DNA from: Limanda limanda
Taxonomy: Eukaryota > Chordata > Actinopteri > Pleuronectiformes > Pleuronectidae
Direction of reading: 5' to 3'
Assembly: GCF_963576545.1 (NCBI RefSeq)
Contig: NC_083641.1
Coordinates: 19,917,523-19,981,522 of the forward strand
Length of the DNA: 64,000 nt
This document shows positions 9,819 through 21,290 of the stretch, piece after piece. Position 1 is the stretch's first letter; each line of letters begins with the position of its first letter. The position numbers were made by a program, and so were the translations under genes. Below the pieces are notes generated by a model. The model saw nothing but the letters and a program-made list of their open reading frames with translations. It did not search any database and was not told where the DNA came from.

Positions 9819-12800
9819 CAGCAGTCACAGACTTATACATGATGCAAAGTGAGTGGCAAAGCCGGGCAGTAGATGCATGCTCCATGGATTTTCACCCTCT
9901 GGTGATTTCCAAACCGAAACGTTTCAGACTTATAAGTAGAGCAGATACAGTGTGGGAGACAGCCAGAGATAGTGTGTGTGTGTGTGTGTGTGCGTGTACA
10001 TGTGTGGGTGGATGGGTGTGTGTGTGCCCTTGTACACATCCATGTTTACACATCTGTTCATGTCCTCGTTAGTTTTATGACTTTGATCAGCTTGTTGGTG
10101 TTTATCAATTCAGCTACAAACCCATTTTGTTAAAGCTCACGATTCACGGCTTTAAATCTGTGAAATGTGTGGCAGAACACATAAAGCAAAAACATAGTCG
10201 ATGAAATTGAAGATAAATGATGCCATAGAAGATACATTAGTGAAAAGACAATAACATTAAGCAGTTATGCATGTAGTGATATGAGAGGGAGCCACGCAAT
10301 AGAGATTAGGTTAGATTAAATACGGGTTATGTGGATAATAAATGTGTTTGTGTCTGAGGTAGTGATTTAGTGACCCTGGACAGGTTGGTGTGTGTGGTAA
10401 TACAACATATGAGGGGGAGCAATGGAAAATGACATAGTGACAGACAGTGTTTTCAAGCAGGCTGTCAGAGGTGAGAAAATGGATGCACTTGTGCAATTAC
10501 GAGGTTTCATCCAGCAAAGGGTAAACCATTGATTTTTCTGTCAATCCATTCTGCCTGTTATAATTTACTCTAACATATATGAACCAGAGCAGAGTGGAGC
10601 TGTTAATAGAGATATTGATATGGATTTTCCAGATAGTAATTATGAAAACTGGGGGTAGGCCACCTCTAAGTTTATTTTTCTGCAAAATAGAGACATTGAT
10701 TTTCGGTCTTTCATTTTTTCAATGCTATTTACTTTTATTTATCGGATGCAAATTGGTACAATGAAAATGGGAAAGCATAATAGAGAGCTTTGTTTTAATT
10801 ATTGCCATTGTACATCGTAGAGTTATTGTGTAATTCAGAGTCTGCTTGATCTTGGTGAGATCAGTATAAAGTTGTTAGGTTTGGTTTATTTTTCAGTGGA
10901 ATATCGATTGCTATAAAAAGTCTGTGAAAGTGAGTTTCATTTTATGATTTCAGGTGCCGTTCCCTATAATTCCCTTCAGAATTTCTTGTTGTTGTTATGA
11001 CTATTTGTCTTTAATGGATTGAAGTTGATTTGTAGAAATGTGCTTGATTTATTATTTTGTTCACAGTTGTTATATCTCTGCTGTCAGAGGAAGAAATGTA
11101 TTTATTTTTGTATGTATATTTAGTTGAAATTTGACAGTTTGAATTTTTTTCTGAGGGGTTGTAAACAACACACAGCTTTTTATTCCATTTTCCATTTTCA
11201 AAGCTACTTTCAATGTTGGTACTAATCACCGTAGGTTTTTCATATGAGGGCAGAATAAAGTGATTGAATATGAGGTCGTTCTCTCATCAGTGGCTAGGAT
11301 CTCGACTGTCAAGACACATTAATCATCAAGCCTTTAATGTTATGTCCTTGTTTAACTATAAGTTAAAGGCCAACATAACATGGAGAGAATGAAGCTTCTG
11401 GTATTACGAGAGCTCATGATGTCAACAGCAAACAAAGAATGTTACATGTGCCTGTTGCAAGCTGTCGTGAGCTGCATTGCTTACTTGGTGTGTTCAGTCT
11501 CTGAATTGTTACCGACTGGAAGCAGCAACTAGTGAGTGCCTGAGGAAATAATTACTTCATAAGCTTTACAGACTAAACTGTGCTACATTCCTCAATCATG
11601 GAGTCCATCCATTCCATGTTTATACCAAACTGCAAGAATGCTTTCACAAGCCACAAAAGGGAGCTAACCTTCAGTGGATAAAACTCATTAACACTGATCT
11701 TGAACCTGTAAGAAAGAACCAACAAATAGAGCTGAGCCTTGAGAGACCGTCTGATTTTATCTGTGGAGCAGTAATGAATGAATACTTGATTTTGAAAGAC
11801 AGCCTGGTATTTGTTACTAAAATGGTACGTTGCTGATAGTATCTTGATCAATTGCTCTATTAGTCAGAATCAATTGAGGCCTGGCATAGACAACGATAAC
11901 CAGAGAGGAGATTTTAGCCATTTTATCTAAATCACATGCTCGGCTCCCAGTCGGTCAGCTTGATTATAAAGAAGAATATTCACAAATGTGTGTTAAAAAA
12001 AAAAAAAAAAAACAGAGACTAAAACGGACAAAACAGCGCAAATACACACACACACACATCTTTAAAGCCAGGGTATACAGAGACTGCATCTGAGTCCATC
12101 AGGTGTGTGTCTTTGTATCCTTGTGCAGATGCACTGCAGTGGGAAAACATGCACTTACCTTTTGAGCTGAATGTGAAGTGAACACAAAAATGGCGACTGG
12201 TGATCCAACTATTTATTGCTCCCAGGACACTAATCACTTCTAACAGATCACCTCGAAAGTAAATCACCATAACGCAGCAGTTGTTTAACCGAGAAAGTAA
12301 TAGACTGTGTAGAAAATCAATTCATTCCAGCCATAAATCACACAATGACAAGTAAACTACACACTCTAATGGTTCAACGTGAGACTAATAAACCGACTCC
12401 TCCGGTAAGTGGTCTACCTGTCTGGGCGTTCTCTCTGATTTACTCCTGCACCACTCCCAGTCTGTCAGCTCGATTTTGCGACACTCCTCGTGCGACAGCC
12501 TCCTCTCCGTCCCCTCGAACACGGACGACGTGTCAGTGAGATTGCGCTCCTGCTCCCGGTGATGAGAGGGCACCAGAGGGACGCAGCGGAAGTCCTCGTC
12601 ATCCCCGTGGCTCTGGTAGGGAAGTGGAGGACAATCAGCGAGCCCCTCCCCTCCTCCGGCTACTGCCTCCAACAGAAGGTCTGTGTTAGAGGAGCTGTCC
12701 ACCTGGCATGTGGTGCTGAAATCAAAGTCAGGCGCCAGGCTGGAGAGCCCGCCACATTCGAGTGCATCGAGACGGGCATTGGGGAAGTCACAGTTGAAGA

Positions 12801-15573
12801 GGCTGTGATAGGCAGGCGTCTCGATGGGAAGACTGTTAGGAGACAAGGTGGCATGGGACAACTTGTACACGCCGTAGCCTTGCTGCAGGGAAAGATTGAA
12901 CTCAAATCTTCTTTTCATCACTAAAATAAAAGAAACAGAGGGCACATTCATTGCAACCTGACGCCACACATTTCAAGGCGCATTGCTGATGAATTTGTTG
13001 CATCATGGTCTACCTGAGGCCTCCTGTGTTGGATCTCGCTGGCAGTTAATGAAGCAACCGCATGGCATGTGGATCCAGCGCTCAGACAGCATGAATAACG
13101 GAGTGACCGCAGGGGCGAGTAGAGTGAGAAAGAAGCTGAGAGTCTCCAGGGATGAGCTGTGTGCATTCAGCGCGTGGCGCACCAGGACCAAGGTCTGTGA
13201 ATGAAAGGGAAAGGGGACATTAATTCACCTGGGAGTCTGTTGTTCAATATGCATTAGGACATTGGGGGAAGGGAGGCACATGAATGAAAATGAAAATTAC
13301 ACTGATCTTTTTCTGCTGTTGGTTTTCTTTTGTTTCGTATTCACATACGCCAATGTCATTTGGGTCGATATGCAACACAACAAGACTGTTGTGCTGTGTA
13401 TGGCTTTAGTAAATACAAAAAATATGAATGTATAAATAGTTTTTCAGAGTAGAAAATAAAAGAGCTCCTTTATGAATATCACTGTGAGGCCAGGCAACGG
13501 GTTCAGCATATACAGTGTGGATATTAACATCTACAGCTTTCTAGTAAATACTTGTCATTGCATAGACAGATACAAAGATCTAAAAAATGTTTCTCTCAAG
13601 AAATACTTGCTTAGTGTGTTGCTTAAAAATATTCCCATCAACAGAAAGAAAACCCATTGTGAGCTCATTGAATTTCTGATCAGCAACAATCTGACATTTT
13701 CCTGCATTAATCATCTCCAGTGGTTTTGCATATTCTCAGGGTCACAACATTGGAATGCCAATTATGTTTGCCTGTGCTTGTCTGTCAACAAGGAATTTTA
13801 TCACCTCACTTTCTTTTGTTGGAGCTTTTCTTTTTCACTGTGTAGCAATCTTGCAAAGGACTTCACAAGTCCACATAATGAAAGCTTTCCTTTAGGTGTT
13901 GACTAAAACCTGCCAACTACTGCTGCCAGCTACAGGGAATGTGAATTTAATGAGACAGTGGCAAGGCTGACAACAAATAATGTTCTTTTTAAATCAGTCT
14001 TTCACAAATCATGTGATGTTAAATGGTTTCAAACCCTGTCCTGTTTCCTACTGTGGACTCAAGGGACTCCAAAAGTGTTATATAGCCATCCATCCAATAT
14101 TCTATTTTTAATCACAGGAAAGGATTTTAATAGAATATTACACTTCTATTCTGACTTTAAATCCCACCTAATGTCACATTTGTCTACATTATTACCTCTG
14201 ACAGCTCACAACAAAAATTGTCTTTTGATTTTCGGATACAACATTAAAATGTCTTGTAATCTTGTGCTGTATAAGGGGCCATATGTCTGACCTATATGAC
14301 TCATTGGGTTTGAATAGAGGCCAGATGAGCTAACCTAAAGCAGTTACGTTTCAAACAGAACACACTCTGAGTTTAACAGCAAGTAACAGGTAGTAAAGTT
14401 TCAGGTTATTTCTACGAAAGAATCTTTGTGCAAAAAGTGACATTCAATTGTTACTGAATTACTTAACACCAGATGATTTGTTTGGGAAATAAGTGCAAAC
14501 ATTAGATGTAAAGTGATTCCAGATAAACATTAAACCATCATGATACAGTAAACTGTTTGCAATGGCTAAACGTTAACATATGCCCACTGATGCTTTTGGC
14601 TCACCATCATTGGCATCCACAAAACAACTCGGACCACCGCCAGGATCATGGAGAAGCGCTTTTGCGCGAACACCACTGGTGTGTCCCCGACAGCTGGTGT
14701 CCTCTGTCCGTTTAGGGACACCGGGGACATGAGGCTGTCCTCCCTCTCCCTCAGCTCTGTTACGCACGAACTGGGGCTCAGCTCGTTGTAGGCACCGAAA
14801 CTTTTGTCCAGGCTCTCCCGGGAGAAAGACTGGAGGTCACAGAGGGGGACAGAACCACTCAGTCCCCTCGACATCTCCAAATAGCTCGGGTACAGCAAAG
14901 TCCTCTGGGGCTCTCTGGAGCACAGCAGCTGGTAGGTGAGGGGGATGAAGAAGAACAGCAAGCCGCAGAAACACACAGAATATAAAGAGAAGAGGAGCAG
15001 GATGTAAAAACTGTCGCTCTCAGGGAAGCAACCGAGAGAAGCCGGAGTAAAGCTGCCCCATCCGCACAGAGGCAACACACTGACGGCCAGGCTGACAGCC
15101 CAGACGCCGGCGATAGCCCACATCACTCTCACAGGCCGGCGCACGGACTGGAGCACCCCGAACCTCTTGGTGACATAGAAAGTGTAGGCTGCTATCAGGC
15201 AAGCCTTCATATTGCTGGAAACACCCTGGAACACGTAGAGAAGTCCGGACAAAGTGCACAGGCTGCTCGACCCTCGACTTCCATCCGTCTCCCACTGGAG
15301 GAGGATGAACAGGGAGAGGGGCACCACGCTGAGCAGGTCGTCCACGGACATGGAAGCCACGATGAGACACAGGGACGACTTCCTCCGCATCCGCAGGAGC
15401 GACAGCAGCGAGTACGCGCCACCGGTGAAGGTGGCGGCGGCGATGGTTACGCACAAGCCGAAAAGCAGCAGTCGGATCTGCCTGTCCACCTCCGAGGCGT
15501 CGGTCCCCTCGTAGCCGGCGGTGGAGGGGCTGCTCCGGTTGGGCGCCGGGGAGCTCAGGTGCGTCGTGGTCAT
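6293..15573 (-). CDS. gpr149: GPR149, orphan class A G-protein-coupled receptor (whole gene, 5 coding exons)
   Basis: Joined exons 15573-14605, 13194-13014, 12920-12418, 7098-6955 and 6805-6293 give 2310 nt, 769 aa plus stop (human about 731). Exon 1 carries TM1 (about 35-58), TM2 (68-92), TM3 (106-133), TM4 (150-170), TM5 (188-212), a roughly 90-residue third intracellular loop and most of TM6 (306 on; LWMPMM). Exon 2 completes TM6 and carries TM7. Exons 3-5 form a roughly 395-residue cytoplasmic tail. Cys106 and Cys182 fit the class A disulfide. The DRY site reads TFY (131-133) and the NPxxY site reads TPLFM (354-358), as expected in this family. Tail blocks such as [32 protein letters not shown] and LGETASYSL match human GPR149 closely. 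The ligand is unknown; mouse work links the gene to ovarian function. It is transcribed away from mme. Confidence 0.95.
6665..6735 (-). repeat. Short imperfect repeat encoding Met/Gly insertion in Gpr149
   Basis: On the plus strand, units like CCCATTC, CCTATCTC and CCATGCCCATCTC recur. On the minus strand they give [15 protein letters not shown] (about residues 630-644). Human GPR149 has only a few residues at this point, so the segment looks like replication slippage within the coding sequence. Confidence 0.7.
6879..6909. repeat. (TA)n tract in gpr149 intron 4
   Basis: A short TA-rich dinucleotide tract within the 149-bp intron between exons 4 and 5. Confidence 0.85.
6955..7098 (-). CDS. 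gpr149: gpr149 exon 4: conserved tail block
   Basis: Exactly 48 codons, residues 552-599, between acceptor TGCAG and donor GTAAAG. It contains [12 protein letters not shown] and [12 protein letters not shown], which match human GPR149. Confidence 0.94.
8218..8445 (+). repeat. Dispersed repeat family A, plus-oriented copy
   Basis: It starts TTACCTTCGCCACG and ends 'gactgttgggactagttg' ... 'ctgtactctgtgcca'. The internal GGATCCAAG and 'cctattaaaatttggt' match the copy at 45600-46080. The copy is diverged and internally shortened. Confidence 0.65.
8462..8812 (-). repeat. Dispersed repeat family A, minus-oriented copy
   Basis: Read on the plus strand it begins with GAAACTAGAGTGACACTCAG and 'ccaacagtcctctta', which is the reverse complement of the family's right end. 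It closes with CCAATTGGCAGAGGTAGTG, its left end. It lies tail-to-tail with the copy at 8218-8445, only about 16 bp apart. Confidence 0.68.
9518..9549. repeat. Heptamer tandem repeat (CTTTGGT)n
   Basis: Four adjacent units of CTTTGGT, the last one altered to CTTTGGTG. Confidence 0.85.
9779..9818. repeat. (CA)n microsatellite
   Basis: A pure CA run of about 19 units. Confidence 0.95.
9971..10027. repeat. TG-rich imperfect microsatellite
   Basis: TG units interrupted by CG, TACA and GGTGGATGGG. Confidence 0.85.
12418..12920 (-). CDS. gpr149: gpr149 exon 3: proximal cytoplasmic tail
   Basis: Acceptor TTTTAG is followed by [20 protein letters not shown]. The middle of the exon is divergent and acidic/Ser-rich. 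The end, [19 protein letters not shown] followed by [11 protein letters not shown], is near-identical to mammals. Donor GTAGAC follows the Gln codon in phase 0. Confidence 0.94.
13014..13194 (-). CDS. gpr149: gpr149 exon 2: TM6-TM7
   Basis: Acceptor TTCACAG precedes [10 protein letters not shown]. The exon runs through [19 protein letters not shown] (TM7) and [13 protein letters not shown] (palmitoylatable Cys cluster), ending in phase 1 at donor GTAGAC. Human has TFSFLLTLLA and RWTHLPCGCIINC at the same places. Confidence 0.95.
13195..14604. other. gpr149 intron 1 (1.4 kb)
   Basis: AT-rich. Two plus-strand open frames of 144 and 110 codons here are low-complexity and match no family known to me, so they are taken as chance. 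Confidence 0.75.
14605..15573 (-). CDS. gpr149: gpr149 exon 1: N-terminus to TM6
   Basis: It starts at ATG 15573-15571 and runs 323 codons to ...VLWMPMM, then donor GTGAGC in phase 0. The open frame continues 12 codons into the intron without homology. The family signature SVDDL in TM2 (residues 76-80) is present. G+C and CpG content are clearly above the surrounding DNA. Confidence 0.95.
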
Positions 15574-17103
15574 ATTTTTTTCAGAGGATGAACTTCTCCG
15601 TTCTCTTTTGGCACTTTTCTAATTGGCTAAATCTGCCTCAGGAGCTGGTAAAGTTGAGATGCGAGGATGAGACAACGTTCCTTATGAAATCCAGGCAGAT
15701 GGAGATGATGAGAGAACATTCCTCCTTCCATCCGAATGACAACTCACGCGTAATGGAGGCGTACCACGGTCCCTTGGATGTGGAGCCTCGGGCAGACTCA
15801 CCGTTCAAAGCGCGCAACTCTGGACCACCGCTCGTCTCCAGCTGCAGATTTACGCGCTGTCGTCATCCACGCTCCCCCCTCACGGATGTTATCTGGGGTT
15901 GGGCTAAACGCAGCGTACTACTACTATGGGTGTCCGTGTGAAGCTGGTCAGATACACCAGGCTGCCTTTTCATGTGTAGCTTGACAAAAACATCCCGTAA
16001 TGTTTCTCCCACTTTCCTTCCCTTGCCATTTAAATACTGCCAATGCAGATTTGTGTGCAAGGGCCACATCACCGTGTGCTCAATTCCATTTAAGAAAAAA
16101 CTCCCATTTAGATAAACAGCCTGTGTCTCTGGAAGCCAGTTTCAACAGATTACCTTTTGAATTTGAAATTTGAAAACCTTCCTTAATGGAATCGGGACAG
16201 TAAATGCCAGGGGTTAAAATAACGGGGGAAACCTAAATTAGATAAGATTTTAGTGGTATCATGTGACCACGTGTGGGCCTCATGTTCTATGAGCCATGAC
16301 TGGGAACAGTGTAAGTTTGAACACATGTGTTATTTATTCCAGTCTGGAGCAGTTCTCATGAGATCAGAGGGCAAAGGATTCATTCATGGGATTTGAATCC
16401 TCGTCTGATTCTTTTAAATGTAGGAAGACACGTTCATCTGCTTTGTCACCAGAGACGTGTTTCAAATGAAGACTCAATTAATGCTTAGATTTTAATTAAA
16501 ACTGTTTCATTAGATGTATGTTGGCGATGGGAGTGTGTGCGACCAGCTTGTGTGAAAGCTTGGCCTCTGTGTCGGTGTGTGTTTGTGTGTGTGTGTGTGT
16601 AAACCCTATTCCCTAGTGTGCTGGCCTTGTCTTGTCCTTCCCTGTGGAGTCCAAGGATTTTAAGGTTCAAGGACTCCTCACTTTGTCTGGTTTGTTCATG
16701 GGTGTTGATGGATCCCAGTGGTTTGCTGTAGATAGAAATAATACTCCTTGTGTGGAGCTAGTTTAATCACTGCTGATAGATTTTTGGACTCAATGTAATT
16801 TTTGCAAATGCATATACGGATCTAAACGATGACAGCCCATGCTTGTTTATGTATTTAGACTCCTTCATCAATATACTACCATTACAACTCTATGGATGCT
16901 GAGTTCTTTTGGCCCTGTGCAGCACAGATATCGACGTGAACGCAAACATGACTCTAAGTGCATTTAACTCCAGGTCGTGTAATTGAATTGAGTTTGGGGC
17001 TAAGTGACTCATAGCCCAGTCCTATGACCAGACTCTCTCTGGGGCCATGAGGACACAGAGAAGAACATGAGAGGACAAAACCCAATCCACCAGGGAGTAT
17101 AAA

Positions 17104-17216
17104 CACAAACACACACACACATACAGATTCACCAGCTGAGCTCAGCCTCACACATCAAGGTGACCTACTTTGTGTGTGTGTGTGTGCGTGTGTGTGTGTG
17201 TGTGTGCACGTGTGTG
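17104..17216. repeat. Opposed (CA)n and (TG)n tracts
   Basis: A CA run at 17104-17121 is followed about 45 bp later by a TG run with CG interruptions at 17169-17216. The two could pair as a stem of simple repeats. Confidence 0.8.
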
Positions 17217-17734
17217 TTGCTGCGTGGTGCATGAAGTAGTCTGTTCATGTGAAAAAGCACAAGGTGAAAGTGCAGCGAGACAAATGCACCGGCGAGAAAC
17301 AGAGCAAGTGTAATGAAACGGGATCCGAAAAATATGAAACGCTAACATTCTGTCAAAACACATCTCGTCATCTCGTCACAGAGGGACGACTGAAACTAAA
17401 TATCACTTCATGGTTGTTAGAGATGAAGAAGAAGAAGAGACATATATTAACTGAGGATATTCCCCAAATGAGAATATGGGAAATGAGGCATGTGTTGTTG
17501 TAAATAAGTGATTAAAATGATGGTACAAGCTGCAGTGTCAGTTTAGATGTAAACTGTCAAAACCAAGCATTTCATCTATTAAACATTCGAAAACAAAGCC
17601 CATACAGATACGTGCATACATGGATTAGGAATACATAAGGATCTCCTGTAGCTCTAAATACAATGCAAGAATATCTCCATAAAAACATTTATATAGCATG
17701 TTTTTAGTTTTTCTTTATTACCAGTCAGAATGGT

Positions 17735-17960
17735 TTACTGGACATTTTTGCCATTCATCCATTCACATATACCATCTAAGTCCAGCACTTTCTCTAATAC
17801 ACATCACTCACATATTGCTGGCTCATGCATCAGGGCCAGTATCTTCCCCAAGGACAGTTTGGCACATGGAATGGAGGAGCCTTGCAGGGATCGATCCACC
17901 GACCCTCTGGTTTGTGGACGACCCGCTCCAACTCCTGTGCCACGGCCACTGAATAATATA
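17735..17960. repeat. Dispersed teleost repeat, class unassigned
   Basis: Segments such as 'tcttccccaaggacagtttgg', 'gggatcgatccaccgaccct' and 'tggacgacccgctccaactc' match a widespread fish repeat I recognise by its 'cccaaggaca ... gatcgaaccaccgacc ... ggacgacccgctc' order. It encodes nothing here. Confidence 0.6.
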
Positions 17961-19074
17961 CAGTATCTGCTATAGTATACACACAAAGCATATTCTGTAC
18001 CTATTATGAATGACTAAGCTGTGCATTTTGTTTTGTTCTATTCTTTTTTCTCTCCTCACCACAGTTAGATGCTTATTTAAAAACCAGCCGAATCAGAAGC
18101 TGAAATACTGAGACATATTATTTCCCTGTTTTACTGAATAACATTCGATCAAAGAAACCTTTCCGCCTGCAGGCTGATTATACATCTGAATCCTCCTGCC
18201 TGAACAGAGTTTACCCTGTGCAAACAGAAATGATCTGTCTTTTAGCACCGCTGACTCCGGTTTGTCGAGAGTTTTGATAACGAATCTGGGAAATGAGGCA
18301 TATTACGTCTGATACTGTTCTTGTGTTAACACCGGAAAAAATATGTGTTTGCTAAACCCTGACATTTTCATTTCACTTCCATCAACGTGTCTGCCTCACT
18401 AAAAGTTTAATGGACTCTCATGAAGTCAAATGAAATTACATTTAAACTAATGAAGCGATGGTTTGATTTGAGAATTACACCAATTTTACAACGTCTAATC
18501 AATCATTCATCCATAATATTGGCTTAGAAATGAGAATGAAACCATGTGAACGCTGAGGAGTGAAACCCAGAATGTGTGTCTGTTGAGATTCATCTGGACC
18601 ATGAAATGAAAGCAGCTAATCAATGATGGATGGCTCTAACATGTTGTGTATTTACCCTTCACGTTCATTAATAATGCATTTTGTTGCATACGGGCTCATA
18701 TGCATGATTTATGTTCGCTCAAATCACACAGCTCACATTAGATCCTAATAATAATGATAATATCTTTTTCTGTACGGCACGTTTCAACACAAGTAACAAA
18801 GAGCTTTACAACAAACGATGTGAAATTCACAGAGTAAAGCAAATAAACAATAAAGATACAGATCATAAAAGTCATAGACATCGTGCAATAAAAGCTTTTT
18901 TAAAGATATAGAGAGAGATTGTTCCAAAGCAACCAGAAAGCAACATTACTCTGTTGCTCACTGGCCTCTGGTGGTGCGTCCTTAATTCAGCACAACCACG
19001 TTTGTAACTACAAATTGTCTAAACTACTGGTGTCTCCCATCAAACACAAATACTCCTGCACACAAACACACAGC

Positions 19075-19109
19075 ACGCACAAACACACACACACACACAC
19101 ACACACACA
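19075..19109. repeat. (CA)n microsatellite
   Basis: A CA run of about 15 units. Confidence 0.9.
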
Positions 19110-20054
19110 GTCCTAAGTGCGTGATTATCCTATGTCAATAAAATATTAATAAAGCAGCACTTGACACAGAGATACAGAGACGGAAACAGAATGGAAGATT
19201 ATGTTTGCATAAAAGCGAGCAGTGAAATTGAATGAGGAGAGAAGGATGAATACTCCGTGTCATGAATCCATAATGACTCCATCTTTAAAGCTGTGCTGAG
19301 GCGCTCTGCGGGGTCCAGCGTTTAAAATAAAGACATGTTAGGGTTGTTTAACTGCTGATGTTACAGTTTGATTTACTTTGACGCCCGAAATGCACTTGAT
19401 GTGCGAGTGGACAAAAAGAGCAAGATAGCCCTGGAGTCAACACACATGTATTCCAGCACATGCAACACATAGAAGAAGGCTGCATGAATATATTAATTCT
19501 CCTCTAATTACTACTCTTGTTACTTCTCATAATAAACACACATAAATCCACTGAGTAACATCTCAACACCAGAGTTTCAATCTTGATTTGGTGGAGACAA
19601 CAACGGATCAGAAACCATGTAAATATTCTATTTAAAATCAATTAAGTAAATATTTAGTCTTTAAACCACATATATGGTGTCTAGCAACTTGTTTTGTTAT
19701 TTCCTGCCCCCTAGTGGCTAAATAATGATTCCATGCATTATCAGTCTTGTCAATGTTGAGCTTTCTGGCATATTGTGTTTTACTCCGGGAAATATACAAA
19801 TTTATAAATAGATCGAGTTAATTATTTTATTATTCTTTGAAAAAAGAAGGAAATTACCTTTTCACAGTTTATTCAGTGTGTCAGTAACTTTTTATCTTAT
19901 AGATATTTTAATAAACAATAAATAAAAAGTTATTTCATCAAACTGGCAGCTCAAAATTGAAATGTCAATGAATAATTTACTGTGTAATGGTTGTCGACCT
20001 TGAAGCTTAACAAGTATAAATCCTTAGTAGTTATATTGAAACGTATTTTTTATG

Positions 20055-20150
20055 ATTATTGCTTAGTATTTGGGACTTTATTTGAGAGAGGCAGAAGGAA
20101 AAAGGCCGGAAAAGCCAGGGCAGAGAAAGACTGTCGACATGCAACATAAT
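20055..20150. repeat. Possible diverged dispersed repeat
   Basis: The order 'ctttatttgagagaggcaga' ... 'gacatgcaaca' resembles a widespread teleost repeat with 'ctttattgagagataggac ... gacatgcagg'. The match is weak. Confidence 0.35.
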
Positions 20151-20877
20151 ATCAAATAAAATCCATGATAAAATTCATACAAGAGAAAAATATCAAAACA
20201 TTTAATTTTGCAAAGGTATACAAATATTCATAAGGCAGCATTCAAATTCAGAGCATGAACTAGATTTGTACGGGAGCTCTTTCACTGCACAGTTGAACTG
20301 GGTGTGTGTTTGCACCTGTAGGCTCAGTAACTGATGTTTGTGAAAGTGTGTGTGAATGTATGAAAGGCAGTCGTCTATAATGCATGAGGCGTATTTCCAT
20401 CTCTTATTGATGAAGAAGGTCAGAGCGAGAGAATTACTTTCTTTTTGTTTGCGTGTGTGTGCGCCATTTCAAGTCCGTCCGAGTTGATGTTCAGAAGGTC
20501 CTGACAGAGCACATTTAATTCACAGCCCCTGTTTCCATGCAACACTGACAGGAGTGAATGGTCATACACAAACACCTTTTTGCCTTCCGCTTTCGCACTC
20601 TCTATCTCTCTCTCTCTCTCCTTGTTTCTGTTAAACACAGCATTTATATTATATTTCTCAGAAAAAGGTGACTAATGGGTTTCTCAGAGAATGTTGAAGG
20701 TATAAGTGTACAGCCCACCAGACAATTCATGAATACATGAATGCATCACAAAAAATAAAGAAAAATGACCATTAGAGCAATACATTTTTTGTGCATGTTC
20801 TCCACACACACATAGCTGTCATCACTGACAAGCATGATTTGCACTGGTTAATGTAAATTTGGTGTGGTGTTAAAAAA

Positions 20878-21200
20878 AATGACACTTTAAATGGTTGGTT
20901 CACCAGAAAATAAAAATTCACTCATTGTCTACTCACCACTATGCCGATGGTGTGAAGTGTTTGAGTCCACAGAACACTTTTGGAGTTTCTGGGGTATACA
21001 GCGTTGCAACCAAATCCAATACAATTGAAGTAAATGGAACCACTTCTTCAAAACCTCTGATATTCTCCTCTGGAGCCATGTTCATGCATGGATTACAGCA
21101 AACATGGTGACTAAAAACATGGTGTAAACTCCAAAGGTGTTTTGTGGACGAGTGATGAGTAACTAAAGATTCCCTTTTTATTTATTTTCCCTTTAAGCCA
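20878..21200 (+). repeat. Dispersed repeat family B (short inverted-end element)
   Basis: It begins TTTAAATGGTTGGTTCACC, then 'aaaattcactcattgtctac', and ends 'ttccctttaagcc'. The two ends are roughly inverted (TTTAAAnGG... / ...CCCTTTAA). A second copy is at 53408-53780. The 'gttcacc ... aaaattcactcatt ... tactcacc' start is typical of non-autonomous DNA transposons abundant in fish. No transposase is present. Confidence 0.65.
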
Positions 21201-21264
21201 TAAATGGACTGCTAGAGATAAGGATTTGTTTGGGCAATTAGTTTAGCCCAAAACAAGCTGTGAG

Positions 21265-21290
21265 CATCATCATCATCATCGTCATCATCA
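21265..21290. repeat. (ATC)n trinucleotide repeat
   Basis: A short CAT/ATC run with one CGT interruption. Confidence 0.85.

Larger units (their letters stand above)
7099..12417. other. gpr149 intron 3 (5.3 kb)
   Basis: No exon is recognised inside. It contains two opposed family A repeats (8218-8812), a heptamer tandem repeat (9518-9549), (CA)n at 9779-9818, a TG-rich stretch at 9971-10027 and an 18-bp A run at 11995-12012. Confidence 0.75.

Noticed and set aside
12490..12924. 144-codon plus-strand frame
   Set aside because: It lies antisense to gpr149 exon 3, whose minus frame has clear homology and splice sites.
13472..14290. Plus-strand frames of 144 and 110 codons in gpr149 intron 1
   Set aside because: AT-rich, biased to Phe, Leu, Ser and Asn, with no recognisable domain, and inside an intron of a well-defined gene.
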